NCBI GenBank assembly: GCA_910579745.1
Contig: CAJTVH010000009.1
Coordinates: forward strand, 1-64,000
DNA length: 64,000 nucleotides
Origin: an uncultured Clostridia bacterium
GTDB taxonomy: Bacteria > Bacillota > Clostridia > Lachnospirales > CAG-274
Direction: 5' to 3'
In this document: piece after piece, positions 1 to 8,952 of the stretch
Layout: each line of letters starts with the position of its first letter
Numbering within the stretch: position 1 is the first letter of the stretch
Made by a program: the position numbers and the translations under genes
Notes under the pieces: generated by a model
Seen by the model: only the letters and a program-made list of their open reading frames with translations
Told to the model about the DNA's origin: nothing
The model's database searches: none

Positions 1-2
1 AT

Positions 3-32
3 GAAGATAACGATAACGATTCGGGGAAGTGA
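3..32 (+). CDS. 3' end of an upstream gene (partial)
   Basis: One frame is open from the window edge to a TGA at 30-32 and ends in an acidic tail (EDNDNDSGK). It lies 42 bases before gyrA. By the usual clostridial order this would be gyrB, but ten residues cannot identify it. GyrA here also ends in an acidic tail. Confidence 0.35.
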   Translation, partial: EDNDNDSGK

Positions 33-74
33 TACACATCCTTTGAATGGTTATTATTTTCGGGAGGAAAGAAG

Positions 75-2645
75 ATGCAGGAATCACAACAGATCATCAG
101 AACCGAATATTCGGAGGTAATGAAAAAATCATATATAGATTATGCTATGAGCGTTATCATCGCGAGGGCGCTGCCGGATGTGCGGGACGGCCTTAAGCCT
201 GTGCAGCGGCGTACGCTTTATGATATGCATGAGCTTGGTATCCGGTATGATAAGCCTTACCGAAAATGTGCACGTATCGTGGGCGATACGATGGGTAAGT
301 ATCACCCTCACGGCGACGCTGCCATTTATGACGCTCTTGTTAGGCTGGCTCAGAATTTTTCGATGCGATATCCTCTTGTGGACGGTCATGGAAATTTTGG
401 AAATATAGACGGGTATCCGGCGGCGGCGCAGAGGTATACGGAGGCTAGAATGAGCCGTATTTCCCTTGAGATGCTCGCTGACATTGACAAAAATACTGTC
501 AATCTTATAGATACATACGACGGGGAGACAAAAGAACCGGAGGTTCTTCCATCAAGATTTCCGAATCTTTTGGTAAACGGTTCATCCGGTATTGCCGTAG
601 GTATGGCTACGAATATACCTCCCCATAATTTGACGGAGGTTATAGACGGTATTATAAAAATAATTGACAACCGTATTTTAGAGGGAAAAGACACGGATAT
701 AGACGAGATTACCTCAATTATTAAAGGTCCTGATTTTCCGACGGGGGCTACTATTTTAGGCAAAAACGGTATATTAAGCGCCTACAGAACGGGAAGGGGC
801 AAAATAAATATCCGCTCTGAGGCGGAGATTGAAACTCTTCAAAACGGCAGGGAAAGAATCATAATAACAGAAATTCCTTATCAGGTAAATAAATCCCGTA
901 TGATTGAGAAAATAGCCGAGCTTGTTAAAGACAAAAAGGTGGAAGGAATATCAAGCCTTAACGACGAGACAAGCAGAGAGGGCATCAGAGTTGTTATTGA
1001 GTGTAAGAGAGAGGCAAACGCCACTGTTATTTTAAATCAGCTTTACAAATATTCCTCACTTCAGGAATCTTACACAATTAATTTTCTAGCAATTGTAAAC
1101 GGCGAGCCTAAAATACTCAATCTTAAAGATATGCTTATTTATTATATCGAGCATCAGGAAGAAGTCGTTACGAGGAGAACAAAATTTGATTTGGACAAAG
1201 CGCTTAAAAGAGCTCATATTGTTGAGGGATTTTTAAAAGCTTTAGACCATATTGACGAGGTTATAAATATAATAAGGAGCTCTCAGACGACAGGCGAGGC
1301 GAAAGAGAGGTTAAAAGACAGATTTGACTTTACGGAGGCTCAGGTTACCGCTATTGTTGAGATGAGGTTAAGAAGTCTTACGGGTCTTGAGAGAGAGAAA
1401 CTTGAAAACGAGTATTCGGAGCTTATGGAGTTTATCGCTGAGATGAGAGCGATTCTTTCAGATAAAAACAGGCTTTTTCAAGTTATAAAAGATGAGCTTT
1501 TGGTCATAAGAAAGAGATACGGAGATGATAGAAAAACTAAAATTATTCATGATTTTGGCGAGATTGACATGGAAGACCTTATCGAGGATGAAATGAGTGT
1601 TGTTACTCTTACAAGACTTAATTATATAAAACGAATACCCCTTGACACTTATAAGAGTCAAAACAGAGGCGGTAAGGGAATAATAGGGATGCAGACCAGA
1701 GACGAGGACCTTGTTAAAAATATTTTTCTCTCAAGCAATCACGATTATATATTCTTATTTACCAGCAAGGGAAAGGTTTATAAAATAAAAACATATGAAA
1801 TACCTGAAGCGGGAAGAACGGCTAAAGGAACGCCTATTATTAATCTGCTTAACTTATTGTCGGATGAGAAGATAAGCGCTGTTATTCCTATAAGGGAATT
1901 TAATTTTAACTCTGAGAGCGCCGACGTTTCGGAAGAGGATTACGATCTTTCGGAAGATTTGGCGGGCGTTGACGGAACGGGCAGCGGAGACTATCTTGTT
2001 ATGACTACGAAAAAAGGCATAATCAAGAAAGTTGAAACAGAGAAATTCTCAAATATAAGAACATCGGGTCTTATCGCCCTCAATCTTAAAGACGGCGACG
2101 AGCTTATCTCAGTGAAAAGAACCGATGGAAAAGGTCTTATTTTTATAGCGACGAAATTTGGAATGACTATCAAATTTGATGAGAAAGACGTCAGGGCTAT
2201 GGGAAGAACCGCTTCAGGAGTTCACGCTATAAAACTTAGAGACGGCGACGAGGTTATCGCTTCAGAGATTGTGAGCGACGGTTATAAAATGCTTATCGTT
2301 TCGGAAAAAGGTTTCGGAAAATGTACAAGCGCCGACGAGTTTAGACTGCAGTCAAGAGGCGGGTTTGGTACGAAAGGTTATAAAATTACAGAGAAGACGG
2401 GAAATCTTGTCGGCGTAAGCATGGTAAACGACAATGAGGAGCTTATGATGATTACAAGTGACGGTGTTGTTATCAGAATAAGAGTTAAGGACATTTCCAA
2501 TTCAGGCAGAGTAACCCAGGGGGTTAAGCTTATTAACGTAGGTGAGAATGTTAAGGTTATGAGCATAGCCAAAATTGAGGAGGAAAGTCTGGAGCCGGAG
2601 GACTCTGAAGAAGCTTTCGTGGAAGTTTCGGACGAAAATGAATGA
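75..2645 (+). CDS. gyrA: DNA gyrase subunit A
   Basis: GyrA is the breakage-reunion subunit of type II topoisomerase gyrase, which introduces negative supercoils with GyrB. The protein is 856 residues. The N-terminal winged-helix region runs through YAMSVIIARALPDVRDGLKP (about 23-42) and HPHGD (77-81), with catalytic Tyr121 in AAQRYTEARM. The C-terminal beta-pinwheel carries the gyrase-specific GyrA box as QNRGGKG (about residues 533-539), which argues for GyrA rather than ParC. The quinolone-pocket residue equivalent to E. coli Ser83 is Ala82, while Asp86 (Asp87 equivalent) is kept. The ATG at 75 has GGGAGG at 62-67. The tail is acidic. A strong terminator follows, so it is probably the last gene of its operon. 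Confidence 0.97.
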   Translation: MQESQQIIRTEYSEVMKKSYIDYAMSVIIARALPDVRDGLKPVQRRTLYDMHELGIRYDKPYRKCARIVGDTMGKYHPHGDAAIYDALVRLAQNFSMRYPLVDGHGNFGNIDGYPAAAQRYTEARMSRISLEMLADIDKNTVNLIDTYDGETKEPEVLPSRFPNLLVNGSSGIAVGMATNIPPHNLTEVIDGIIKIIDNRILEGKDTDIDEITSIIKGPDFPTGATILGKNGILSAYRTGRGKINIRSEAEIETLQNGRERIIITEIPYQVNKSRMIEKIAELVKDKKVEGISSLNDETSREGIRVVIECKREANATVILNQLYKYSSLQESYTINFLAIVNGEPKILNLKDMLIYYIEHQEEVVTRRTKFDLDKALKRAHIVEGFLKALDHIDEVINIIRSSQTTGEAKERLKDRFDFTEAQVTAIVEMRLRSLTGLEREKLENEYSELMEFIAEMRAILSDKNRLFQVIKDELLVIRKRYGDDRKTKIIHDFGEIDMEDLIEDEMSVVTLTRLNYIKRIPLDTYKSQNRGGKGIIGMQTRDEDLVKNIFLSSNHDYIFLFTSKGKVYKIKTYEIPEAGRTAKGTPIINLLNLLSDEKISAVIPIREFNFNSESADVSEEDYDLSEDLAGVDGTGSGDYLVMTTKKGIIKKVETEKFSNIRTSGLIALNLKDGDELISVKRTDGKGLIFIATKFGMTIKFDEKDVRAMGRTASGVHAIKLRDGDEVIASEIVSDGYKMLIVSEKGFGKCTSADEFRLQSRGGFGTKGYKITEKTGNLVGVSMVNDNEELMMITSDGVVIRIRVKDISNSGRVTQGVKLINVGENVKVMSIAKIEEESLEPEDSEEAFVEVSDENE

Positions 2646-2686
2646 AGCGAAAATTTTTGAGTGATTTTATTTTGTCCGCGGCCTGA

Positions 2687-2720
2687 GGGGTTTTAAGGCA
2701 TATAGTCTTAAAACCCTTTT
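2687..2720 (+). terminator. Rho-independent terminator after gyrA
   Basis: The stem GGGTTTTAAG (2688-2697) pairs perfectly with CTTAAAACCC (2707-2716) and is followed by TTTTATAT. It separates the gyrA transcript from the rpmH promoter. Confidence 0.85.
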
Positions 2721-2924
2721 ATATACACATAAGATGGGGGGGTAACAGGATACTTTCCGCATGATTACGAGGACTCTTATAGTGGTGAGAAAGCCGATTT
2801 ACCCAAAGAAAAACTTTTATGGGGTTTACGTTTAATTACATTTCAAAAATATTACAATTACATTTCAAAAATATAACAATTTTAAAAATAATTAAAAAAA
2901 TAATCTTTTTTTTCTTGTTTATAC

Positions 2925-2953
2925 TTGACTTGTTTTTTGTTATCTAATATAAT
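2925..2953 (+). promoter_or_regulatory. SigA-type promoter for rpmH
   Basis: TTGACT (2925-2930) and TATAAT (2948-2953) are separated by 17 bases. The predicted leader is about 130 nt before rpmH. I see no DnaA-box cluster in the gyrA-rpmH gap. Confidence 0.8.
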
Positions 2954-3091
2954 GGAAACAGTGCTTGGACATAAATAAAATTTATTTATCGGACAAAAGT
3001 CAGTTTATGATGTCTGAAAGACGAATGATAGCAAGTTTATGTTCAAAATATATTTTATTTTTAATTCAGAAAAAGAGGGAGGCGTGTTGAA

Positions 3092-3226
3092 GTGAAAATG
3101 ACATTTCAGCCAAAGAAAAGACAGAGAAGCAAAGTTCACGGTTTCAGAAAAAGAATGAGTACCAAAAACGGCAGAAAGGTTTTGCTCAGAAGACGCAGAA
3201 AAGGCAGAAAGGTTTTATCCGCTTAA
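3092..3226 (+). CDS. rpmH: 50S ribosomal protein L34
   Basis: This 44-residue, very basic protein is a component of the large ribosomal subunit. It shows the family pattern: it opens with TFQPKKRQRSKVHGF, continues with MSTKNGRKVL and ends RRRRKGRKVLSA. The GTG start at 3092 gives MKMTFQP, matching the family N-terminus (MKxTFQP), and GAGGGAGG lies just upstream; an internal ATG at 3098 would trim two residues. It begins the conserved rpmH-rnpA-yidD-yidC-jag series. Unusually, it is read in the same direction as gyrA immediately before it, instead of divergently from dnaA. Confidence 0.95.
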   Translation: MKMTFQPKKRQRSKVHGFRKRMSTKNGRKVLLRRRRKGRKVLSA

Positions 3227-3340
3227 TTTAAAAGTTATTTAAATTTGTAATTTTTTATTAAACTTTAAATTGGTTCTTGTTATAAAATATAATAAATAAT
3301 AAGGACTTAAATCAAAGATAAAATAAGTTTTTATGGTTAA

Positions 3341-3442
3341 AGAGAAAGGAGTTTTACTCCTTTCTCTGCCGTTAAAATCGGCGCCTTTTGTTTATCGTTA
3401 TTGGTTTATAAAAATTTGGGCCGCTTTTTGTGGCCTTTTATT
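3341..3442 (+). terminator. Three successive hairpins between rpmH and rnpA
   Basis: Hairpin 1 is AGAGAAAGGAG/CTCCTTTCTCT (3341-3351 and 3357-3367). Hairpin 2 is GCCG/CGGC (3368-3371 and 3379-3382), followed by GCCTTTTG. Hairpin 3 is GGCC/GGCC (3419-3422 and 3432-3435), followed by TTTTATT. Together they look like an attenuator or partial terminator that would set L34 far above RnpA. The role is inferred. Confidence 0.55.
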
Positions 3443-3465
3443 CTTAATATAAGGATTGAATGGTT

Positions 3466-3804
3466 TTGATTTTTACGGAGTCTTTAAAAAAAAATTATCA
3501 GTTCAAATTTGTTTATAACAGAGGAAAATCTATCGCCAACAAATATTTGGTTATGTACGTTTTAAAAAACGGAAAAGATTTCAACAGACTTGGTCTCTCA
3601 GTGAGTAAAAAGGTTGGTATAAGCGTCGTAAGGAGCAGAGTTACAAGACTTATAAGAGAGAGTTACAGATTATCGGAGGAAAATGTCAGACGAGGTTTTG
3701 ACATTATTGTAATTGCCAGAAACTCATGCGCGGACGCTTCTTTTGATTGTATAAGCAAATCTCTCGGTCATTTAATTAGAAAGCACAATTTAGAAGACCG
3801 TTAA
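3466..3804 (+). CDS. rnpA: Ribonuclease P protein component
   Basis: RnpA is the protein cofactor of RNase P, which matures tRNA 5' ends. It shows the N-terminal FTESLKKN, the YNRGKS segment, and the basic RNR-type signature as KKVGISVVRSRVTRLIRESYR (split here: KKVGISVVRSR then VTRLIRESYR). TTG at 3466 is preferred because AAGGA (3451-3455) is 10 bases upstream and the start matches the family (M-x-F-T-E-S). The ATG at 3460 is only 4 bases from that site. It is 112 residues long, normal for the family. It lies 38 bases before yidD in the conserved order. Confidence 0.93.
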   Translation: MIFTESLKKNYQFKFVYNRGKSIANKYLVMYVLKNGKDFNRLGLSVSKKVGISVVRSRVTRLIRESYRLSEENVRRGFDIIVIARNSCADASFDCISKSLGHLIRKHNLEDR

Positions 3805-3842
3805 ATTATAAAATTGATGTTATTATATTCAGAGGCGTTTAT

Positions 3843-4052
3843 ATGAAGGATATTTGTTTATTTGTTATAAAATTTTACAGAAAGTTTATATCACCTCTTA
3901 AAAGACCTTGCTGCCGGTTTTATCCGACATGCTCAAGTTACGCCTATGAGGCTTATTCAAAATATGGTTTTTTTAAAGGTACTTATCTTACGGTATGGAG
4001 AGTTTTGAGATGCAACCCTTTTTGCAAGGGCGGTTATGACCCTGTGCCGTAA
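3843..4052 (+). CDS. yidD: Membrane protein insertion efficiency factor YidD
   Basis: This 69-residue protein of the DUF37/YidD family assists membrane protein insertion together with YidC. The cysteine-rich core is clear (PCCRFYPTCSSYA), followed by RVLRCNPF and the C-terminal GGYDPVP. An N-terminal amphipathic stretch (about residues 3-18) probably lies along the membrane. Its position between rnpA and yidC is the standard one. Confidence 0.95.
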   Translation: MKDICLFVIKFYRKFISPLKRPCCRFYPTCSSYAYEAYSKYGFFKGTYLTVWRVLRCNPFCKGGYDPVP

Positions 4053-4514
4053 AATTTTATGATGATATCATTTTTATAGTGTTTCGAGAAATTTTTAGCG
4101 CGAACGAATAAAAGAGTTTATTAATATATCAATTTTTATAATTTGTTTGTTCATTATTTTATTAGTTCGTCATAAGTATTTAATGGTTAATTTAGGACAG
4201 GTGAAACATAAAGATTAGAGTTATTTATTTTTTATATAAATTTAACTTCAGTAAGTTTTAAGGTTGTTATGAAATTTTTGGACAAACTTTATATAATTTT
4301 GAGATAAAAAGTTTGTATATATTCGGTAAGTTTTAATCATTGCCACAGACGGTTTGAAAACTATGATAAAACCTTGTAGGGGGAGGGTGAATAAACTCAT
4401 TATTAAATATTAATGGTTTTGAGTTTATGTCAATGTTTTGAGAATTTTATCCGAAATTATAGAATTTATTAATTCTCTGTTTTTACACAGATTTTACTTG
4501 GGAGGTATTTTATT
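4053..4514 (+). other. 462-bp gap upstream of yidC
   Basis: The gap is AT-rich and contains no frame I would call a gene and no member of the repeat families. It ends in a good ribosome site (GGGAGG, 4500-4505). I see only a small AGAATT/AATTCT hairpin near 4461-4476. I found no clear upstream arrest-peptide gene of the MifM type. Confidence 0.5.
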
Positions 4515-5750
4515 TTGATTTGCGTAAGCTCTTTTATTACTTTTTTAACCAATGTGATACCCGACGAGCCTGGATTTATTGTAGGTCCTATTTCATGGGT
4601 ATTAGGTGTTATTTTAAATTTTGTTTTTAACGTTGTTTATTTTATAACAGAAAATTTCTCTCTCGGAATTACTATTATAGTGGTGACGATTATAGCGAGA
4701 GTTCTTATGCTTCCACTTTCTTTTAAGCAGCAGAAGTCTATGGTCGTTATGAGAAAAATTCAGCCTGAGATTAAAAAAATTCAGGATAAATATAAAGACG
4801 ATATGGCCGACCCGGAAGTTAAAAGGAAGATGAATACGGAAATGCAGAAGCTGTATTCTCAAAATAATTATAATCCTTTAAGCGGTTGTTTGCCTTTATT
4901 AATTCAGCTTCCTATATTTATCGCGTTATATTATATAATGCAGAACTCTTACGCTTTTATTGATACTATAAATGATTCTTACATGGAAATCAGCAATGTC
5001 ATAGTACAGGAAGTAAGCGAGGACAAGGAAAGCGGATCAAAGCTTTTAGAGCAAAGAGAAGAAGTTTTAAAAATCAAACAGAAAAACGAGGGGGAGCGAA
5101 GCGACAGGGAAAAAGAGCTTATCTCCAATTATGATTCAAATAAATTTATTTTTTGGTATGAGTTTTCTAAAAATGACATTTATCCAATGATTCCGGAGGA
5201 TATGAAAAATCCTGAGCCGGACAGCGGCGACGAGGAGTTTAACACATTAAAGCCTGAACATATGGTAAAAGCTTTTGACAAATTAAGCTCGTCTCAATGG
5301 AAAAAAATAAACGATGTTTTCAAAAATGACAAAATTGAGGAAAATCTTATTAAAAAAGAGAATATTGAGTATTTCGGACCAGGGATTAATCTTACGGAAG
5401 TAGCCGGAATAGGTTTTCCGGGGGTTATTATAACTCTTTTATCAGGTATTACCACTTTTCTCTCAAGCTGGCTTATGACACGCAAAAACAAGGATATGGG
5501 AGGGGCCGCCGCCTCACAGCAGAAGATTATGATGATTACCATGCCTCTTATTATGGCGTGGATTACTTCGGGGCTTCCATGCGGTGTTGGTCTTTACTGG
5601 ATTACGTCCAATATTTTTATGATCGCTCAGCAGCAGATCTTAAATAAATATTATGAAAATAAGCTTAGCCTGGAAGAGGACAAATTAAACAAGGTTATCG
5701 ACGAGAATCCTAAAAGTAAAAACGGAAAAAATCGGAAAAGCAAGAGGTGA
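4515..5750 (+). CDS. yidC: Membrane protein insertase YidC/OxaA/SpoIIIJ
   Basis: YidC inserts and folds membrane proteins independently of, or together with, SecYEG. The TTG start at 4515 has GGAGG nine bases upstream. Hydrophobic segments lie near residues 25-45, 50-66, 125-148, 298-318 and 340-385. The conserved Arg of the hydrophilic groove is in IIARVLMLPLSFKQQ (about residue 62), and the hairpin MRKIQPEIKKIQDKY follows. At 411 residues it is much longer than Bacillus YidC (about 260-290). Most of the excess is a highly charged segment at about residues 150-295 between two membrane segments. Its stop overlaps the region just before jag. Confidence 0.93.
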   Translation: MICVSSFITFLTNVIPDEPGFIVGPISWVLGVILNFVFNVVYFITENFSLGITIIVVTIIARVLMLPLSFKQQKSMVVMRKIQPEIKKIQDKYKDDMADPEVKRKMNTEMQKLYSQNNYNPLSGCLPLLIQLPIFIALYYIMQNSYAFIDTINDSYMEISNVIVQEVSEDKESGSKLLEQREEVLKIKQKNEGERSDREKELISNYDSNKFIFWYEFSKNDIYPMIPEDMKNPEPDSGDEEFNTLKPEHMVKAFDKLSSSQWKKINDVFKNDKIEENLIKKENIEYFGPGINLTEVAGIGFPGVIITLLSGITTFLSSWLMTRKNKDMGGAAASQQKIMMITMPLIMAWITSGLPCGVGLYWITSNIFMIAQQQILNKYYENKLSLEEDKLNKVIDENPKSKNGKNRKSKR

Positions 5751-5755
5751 TTTTT

Positions 5756-6619
5756 ATGAAAAGCGTTGAAGTTATAGGAAAAACAAAGGAAGAGGCTATT
5801 AGCGGCGCGTTATCGCGGCTTGACGCTGTTATCGACGATGTTTTGGTGGAGGTTATTGAGGAAGGCTCAAGAGGTTTTTTAGGAATAGGAAGCAAGCCTT
5901 TTAAAGTTAAAGTTACTAAAAAGACGAATCCGGTTAAAGTAGCGAAAGATTTTTTAAGAGAGATTTTTGTGGCTATAGAATTAAGTGTAGACGTTAAGTG
6001 CGACTTTCTTGACGAGAAGAATCTGGAGATTAATTTAAGCGGGGAAAATATGGGCGTCATTATTGGAAAAAGAGGACAGACTCTTGACGCTCTTCAATAT
6101 CTCACAAGCATTATTGTGAACAAAAATGATGACAAATTTGTAAATGTAACTATGAACACAGAGTTTTATAGGGAGAAAAGAAAAGAAACTCTTGAGAATC
6201 TCGCTATGAGTCTAGCCAGAAAAGCGAAACATCTCAGAAAAGATATTGTACTTGAGCCTATGAACTCAAGCGAGAGAAGGATTATACACTCTACTTTGCA
6301 GAACGACAAATATGTAACTACACACAGCGAGGGGGAGGGTATATACAGATATATTATTATTTCACCAAAAGAGGAGTACAGAAACAGTTATAGCGGTGAA
6401 TATAAAAAGAGTTATGGAGGAGGATACAGAGGAGGTTATAAAGAGGGACGGAAAGAAGGATATAAAGAAAGCTATAGCGGAAAATATGATTATAAAAGCG
6501 GATATAAAAGTTATAAAACTTACAGTAATAAAGGTTATAAATCGGATTATTTCAAGGATGATTATAAAAGCGACGATGATTCTGGGACAGCAACGGACGT
6601 GGATTATGAAATAGAATAA
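5756..6619 (+). CDS. jag: RNA-binding protein Jag/KhpB with long Tyr/Gly/Lys tail
   Basis: Jag (KhpB) is an RNA-binding regulator encoded beside yidC. The ATG at 5756 gives MKSVEVIGKTKEEA, the usual Jag_N start, and AAGAGG lies 8 bases upstream; a GTG at 5747 would overlap the yidC stop. Jag_N covers about residues 1-50. The KH domain with GKRGQTLDALQYL is near 100-125. The R3H region is near 140-205 with MNSSERRIIH. The last roughly 80 residues are a low-complexity tail rich in Tyr, Gly, Lys and Ser (for example SYGGGYRGGYKEG), ending acidic. Typical Jag proteins stop near 205-250 residues; this one has 287. The tail looks disordered. Confidence 0.93.
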   Translation: MKSVEVIGKTKEEAISGALSRLDAVIDDVLVEVIEEGSRGFLGIGSKPFKVKVTKKTNPVKVAKDFLREIFVAIELSVDVKCDFLDEKNLEINLSGENMGVIIGKRGQTLDALQYLTSIIVNKNDDKFVNVTMNTEFYREKRKETLENLAMSLARKAKHLRKDIVLEPMNSSERRIIHSTLQNDKYVTTHSEGEGIYRYIIISPKEEYRNSYSGEYKKSYGGGYRGGYKEGRKEGYKESYSGKYDYKSGYKSYKTYSNKGYKSDYFKDDYKSDDDSGTATDVDYEIE

Positions 6620-6856
6620 AAATTAGAAGAGGATTTTGAGAAATGAGAGGATTCTTATAACTATTCTCATTTATAAAAATGATTTTTCAAAAAAAGGCAA
6701 AGAGTTACGCTGAACGTCAGTTTAAAAGACAGGTAAAAATTTACATACTTAAATTTTTATTTATAGATTAACGGCGTTTGGTATCGGATGTGTTTAATGA
6801 AAATACGTCGGGGCAGCTTTAGCTTTTAATTTGGAAAATCATTTTTTATAACCTAT

Positions 6857-7018
6857 GGCGTATCTGAAAACTATCATAAGCTATCAGTTATATACGCGAA
6901 ATAACCAAAAAATTATTAAAAAATAAACGAAAACGGTTTAATTAAACAGAAAAGCCTTTCTATTTCGTTTTATTTTTTATAATTTTTCGTGCGTATTTTA
7001 GTTTTCAGATACGCTCTA
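6857..7018 (-). repeat. Family-1 inverted-end repeat, copy 1
   Basis: The ends GCGTATCTGAAAAC and GTTTTCAGATACGC form an inverted pair enclosing an AT-rich interior. The ACTGATAGCTTATGATAG interior mark lies near the left end in complement, so this copy is inverted relative to copies 3, 4, 7 and 10. It occupies part of the 870-bp jag-mnmE gap. The rest of that gap (6620-6856, 7019-7492) is AT-rich with no gene I can support. Confidence 0.85.
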
Positions 7019-7492
7019 AGCAAAACAATATAATTTTTTTGAAATTATGTAATTACGTAAATTCTATAAGGAAAAAGTATTTCACTCAAAATTTTAGCAA
7101 GAAGTATTTTGTTTTTTAAACGCGGAAAGCTTGAAGAAATTTTGAGTAAAATATTTTTTTTAACTTTAATTGAATTGCTGTAATAAAAGAATAAACGGGC
7201 AAATTTTAATAAAGTCTGATATATCAAGGCATTCTTTTTATTGTTTCGCTTTAAAAATTTAGCGAATAGCTATAATATTTACAGATATTTCAGTATAGAT
7301 GAAGGCAAAAAAATATTTTATTTGAAATTTTCAGATTACAGTAATATTATTAACGCTTTAGTTGTTTAAACAAGCAAACACATTTCGCTAAAATCTAAAT
7401 GTTACGCGTCTATAAAATATTTTTTGTCAGATTAAATGGGAATTGATGTAAAGAGAGAGAGATTAGTATTATTTGAATTGTGGGGTTATAAT

Positions 7493-8884
7493 ATGAAATT
7501 TGATTTTGACGATACAGCGGCGGCTATTTCCACTCCTGTTGGAAAAGGGGGAATTTCCATAGTGAGGATGAGCGGGAAAGAATCTCTTTTAATTTTGGAA
7601 AAGGTTTTTAAACCGGCGGGAAATAAAAAAGTCTCGGAAATAGAAAGTCACACGGTTACTTACGGACATATTTTTAACGGTGATAAAAATATCGACGAGG
7701 TTCTTGTAATAGTTATGCTTGCTCCCAGAACATATACAAGGGAAGATGTTGTGGAGATAAACTGTCACGGTGGGATAAAGGTCGTTAAATCAATTCTTGA
7801 TATATTGATAAAAAACGGCGCTCGTATGGCGCTGCCCGGTGAGTTTACTAAACGGGCTTTTTTAAACGGAAGAATTGATTTATCTCAGGCGGAGGCGGTT
7901 ATCGACCTTATTAACGCGAAAACAGAACTTTCGGAAAGAGCTTCTTTAAATCGTCTTGAGGGAAGGCTATCCAAGAAAATAAATGAGCTTAGGGAAAAAA
8001 TTTTAACTATGACGGCTCACATTGAGGTAAATATTGATTATCCTGAGCATGAGGACGAGGAATTTTCTTATAATATGGTTTTTGAGAAGACATCTGAAAT
8101 TTTGAGAGAAGTCAATCATCTTATTGAGACGTCGGACATGGGCAGAATTATAAACGAGGGTGTAAAGACAGTTATACTCGGCAAGCCCAATGTTGGTAAA
8201 AGTTCTCTTATGAATTGTCTTCTTGACGAGGAAAGGGCCATTGTTACCGACATACCTGGAACTACAAGGGACGCTTTGGAGGAAAACATAAATATAAGAG
8301 GAATTTCACTTAATGTTATAGACACGGCGGGAATAAGAGTTACTGACGACATTATCGAGAAGATAGGAGTTGAGAAATCGAAAATATACGCTAGAAACGC
8401 CGATTTTATATTTTTTGTGGTTGACGGTTCTGAAGAATTAAGTTATGAGGATTTAGAGATTTTAAATTTTATAAAGAAATTTAATAAAAAAACCATTATT
8501 ATTTTAAATAAATCAGACCTTGAGCAAAAACTTGATTTTGACGAACTTTTAGAATATATTGATGAGAATTATGTTTTGTCAATTTCCGCTAAAGATGGAA
8601 TAGGCATAGACAAACTTTTTGACAAAATAAAAGAACTTTTTTTAGCGGGGGAAATTGACATAAATGACGAGGTAATGATTTCCAACGAGAGGAACAAAGT
8701 CTCTCTTATAAACGCCAAACAAAGCCTTGAGAATGTTATTGAGACGGTTAAAAACAAAATGCCGCAAGATTTTTTTTCAATGGATTTAACAGACGCTTAT
8801 TCTTATTTAGGAGAAATTATTGGGGAATCTATAGGCGAGGATGTTATTGACAAAATATTTTCGGAGTTTTGTCTCGGAAAATAG
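7493..8884 (+). CDS. mnmE: tRNA uridine-5-carboxymethylaminomethyl modification GTPase MnmE
   Basis: MnmE works with MnmG to modify U34 of certain tRNAs. The ATG at 7493 gives MKFDFDDTAAAISTPVGKGG, the standard N-terminal formyl-THF-binding start; an in-frame ATG at 7436 would add 19 residues unlike the family. The protein is 463 residues, the normal length. The G domain shows GKPNVGKSS (about 230-238), DTAGIR, NKSD and SAK. The C-terminal CLGK matches the invariant CxGK motif. mnmG follows 68 bases downstream, a standard pairing. Confidence 0.96.
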   Translation: MKFDFDDTAAAISTPVGKGGISIVRMSGKESLLILEKVFKPAGNKKVSEIESHTVTYGHIFNGDKNIDEVLVIVMLAPRTYTREDVVEINCHGGIKVVKSILDILIKNGARMALPGEFTKRAFLNGRIDLSQAEAVIDLINAKTELSERASLNRLEGRLSKKINELREKILTMTAHIEVNIDYPEHEDEEFSYNMVFEKTSEILREVNHLIETSDMGRIINEGVKTVILGKPNVGKSSLMNCLLDEERAIVTDIPGTTRDALEENINIRGISLNVIDTAGIRVTDDIIEKIGVEKSKIYARNADFIFFVVDGSEELSYEDLEILNFIKKFNKKTIIILNKSDLEQKLDFDELLEYIDENYVLSISAKDGIGIDKLFDKIKELFLAGEIDINDEVMISNERNKVSLINAKQSLENVIETVKNKMPQDFFSMDLTDAYSYLGEIIGESIGEDVIDKIFSEFCLGK

Positions 8885-8952
8885 AGAGGGTGATAAAAGT
8901 TTGAGAACGAGTTTTTCCCGACGGATATTATATTATGAAAGGTTGTGCCATT

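Noticed and set aside
2721..3091. Possible oriC between gyrA and rpmH
   Set aside because: The gap is AT-rich but has no cluster of TTATCCACA-type boxes, and gyrA would be transcribed toward such an origin.
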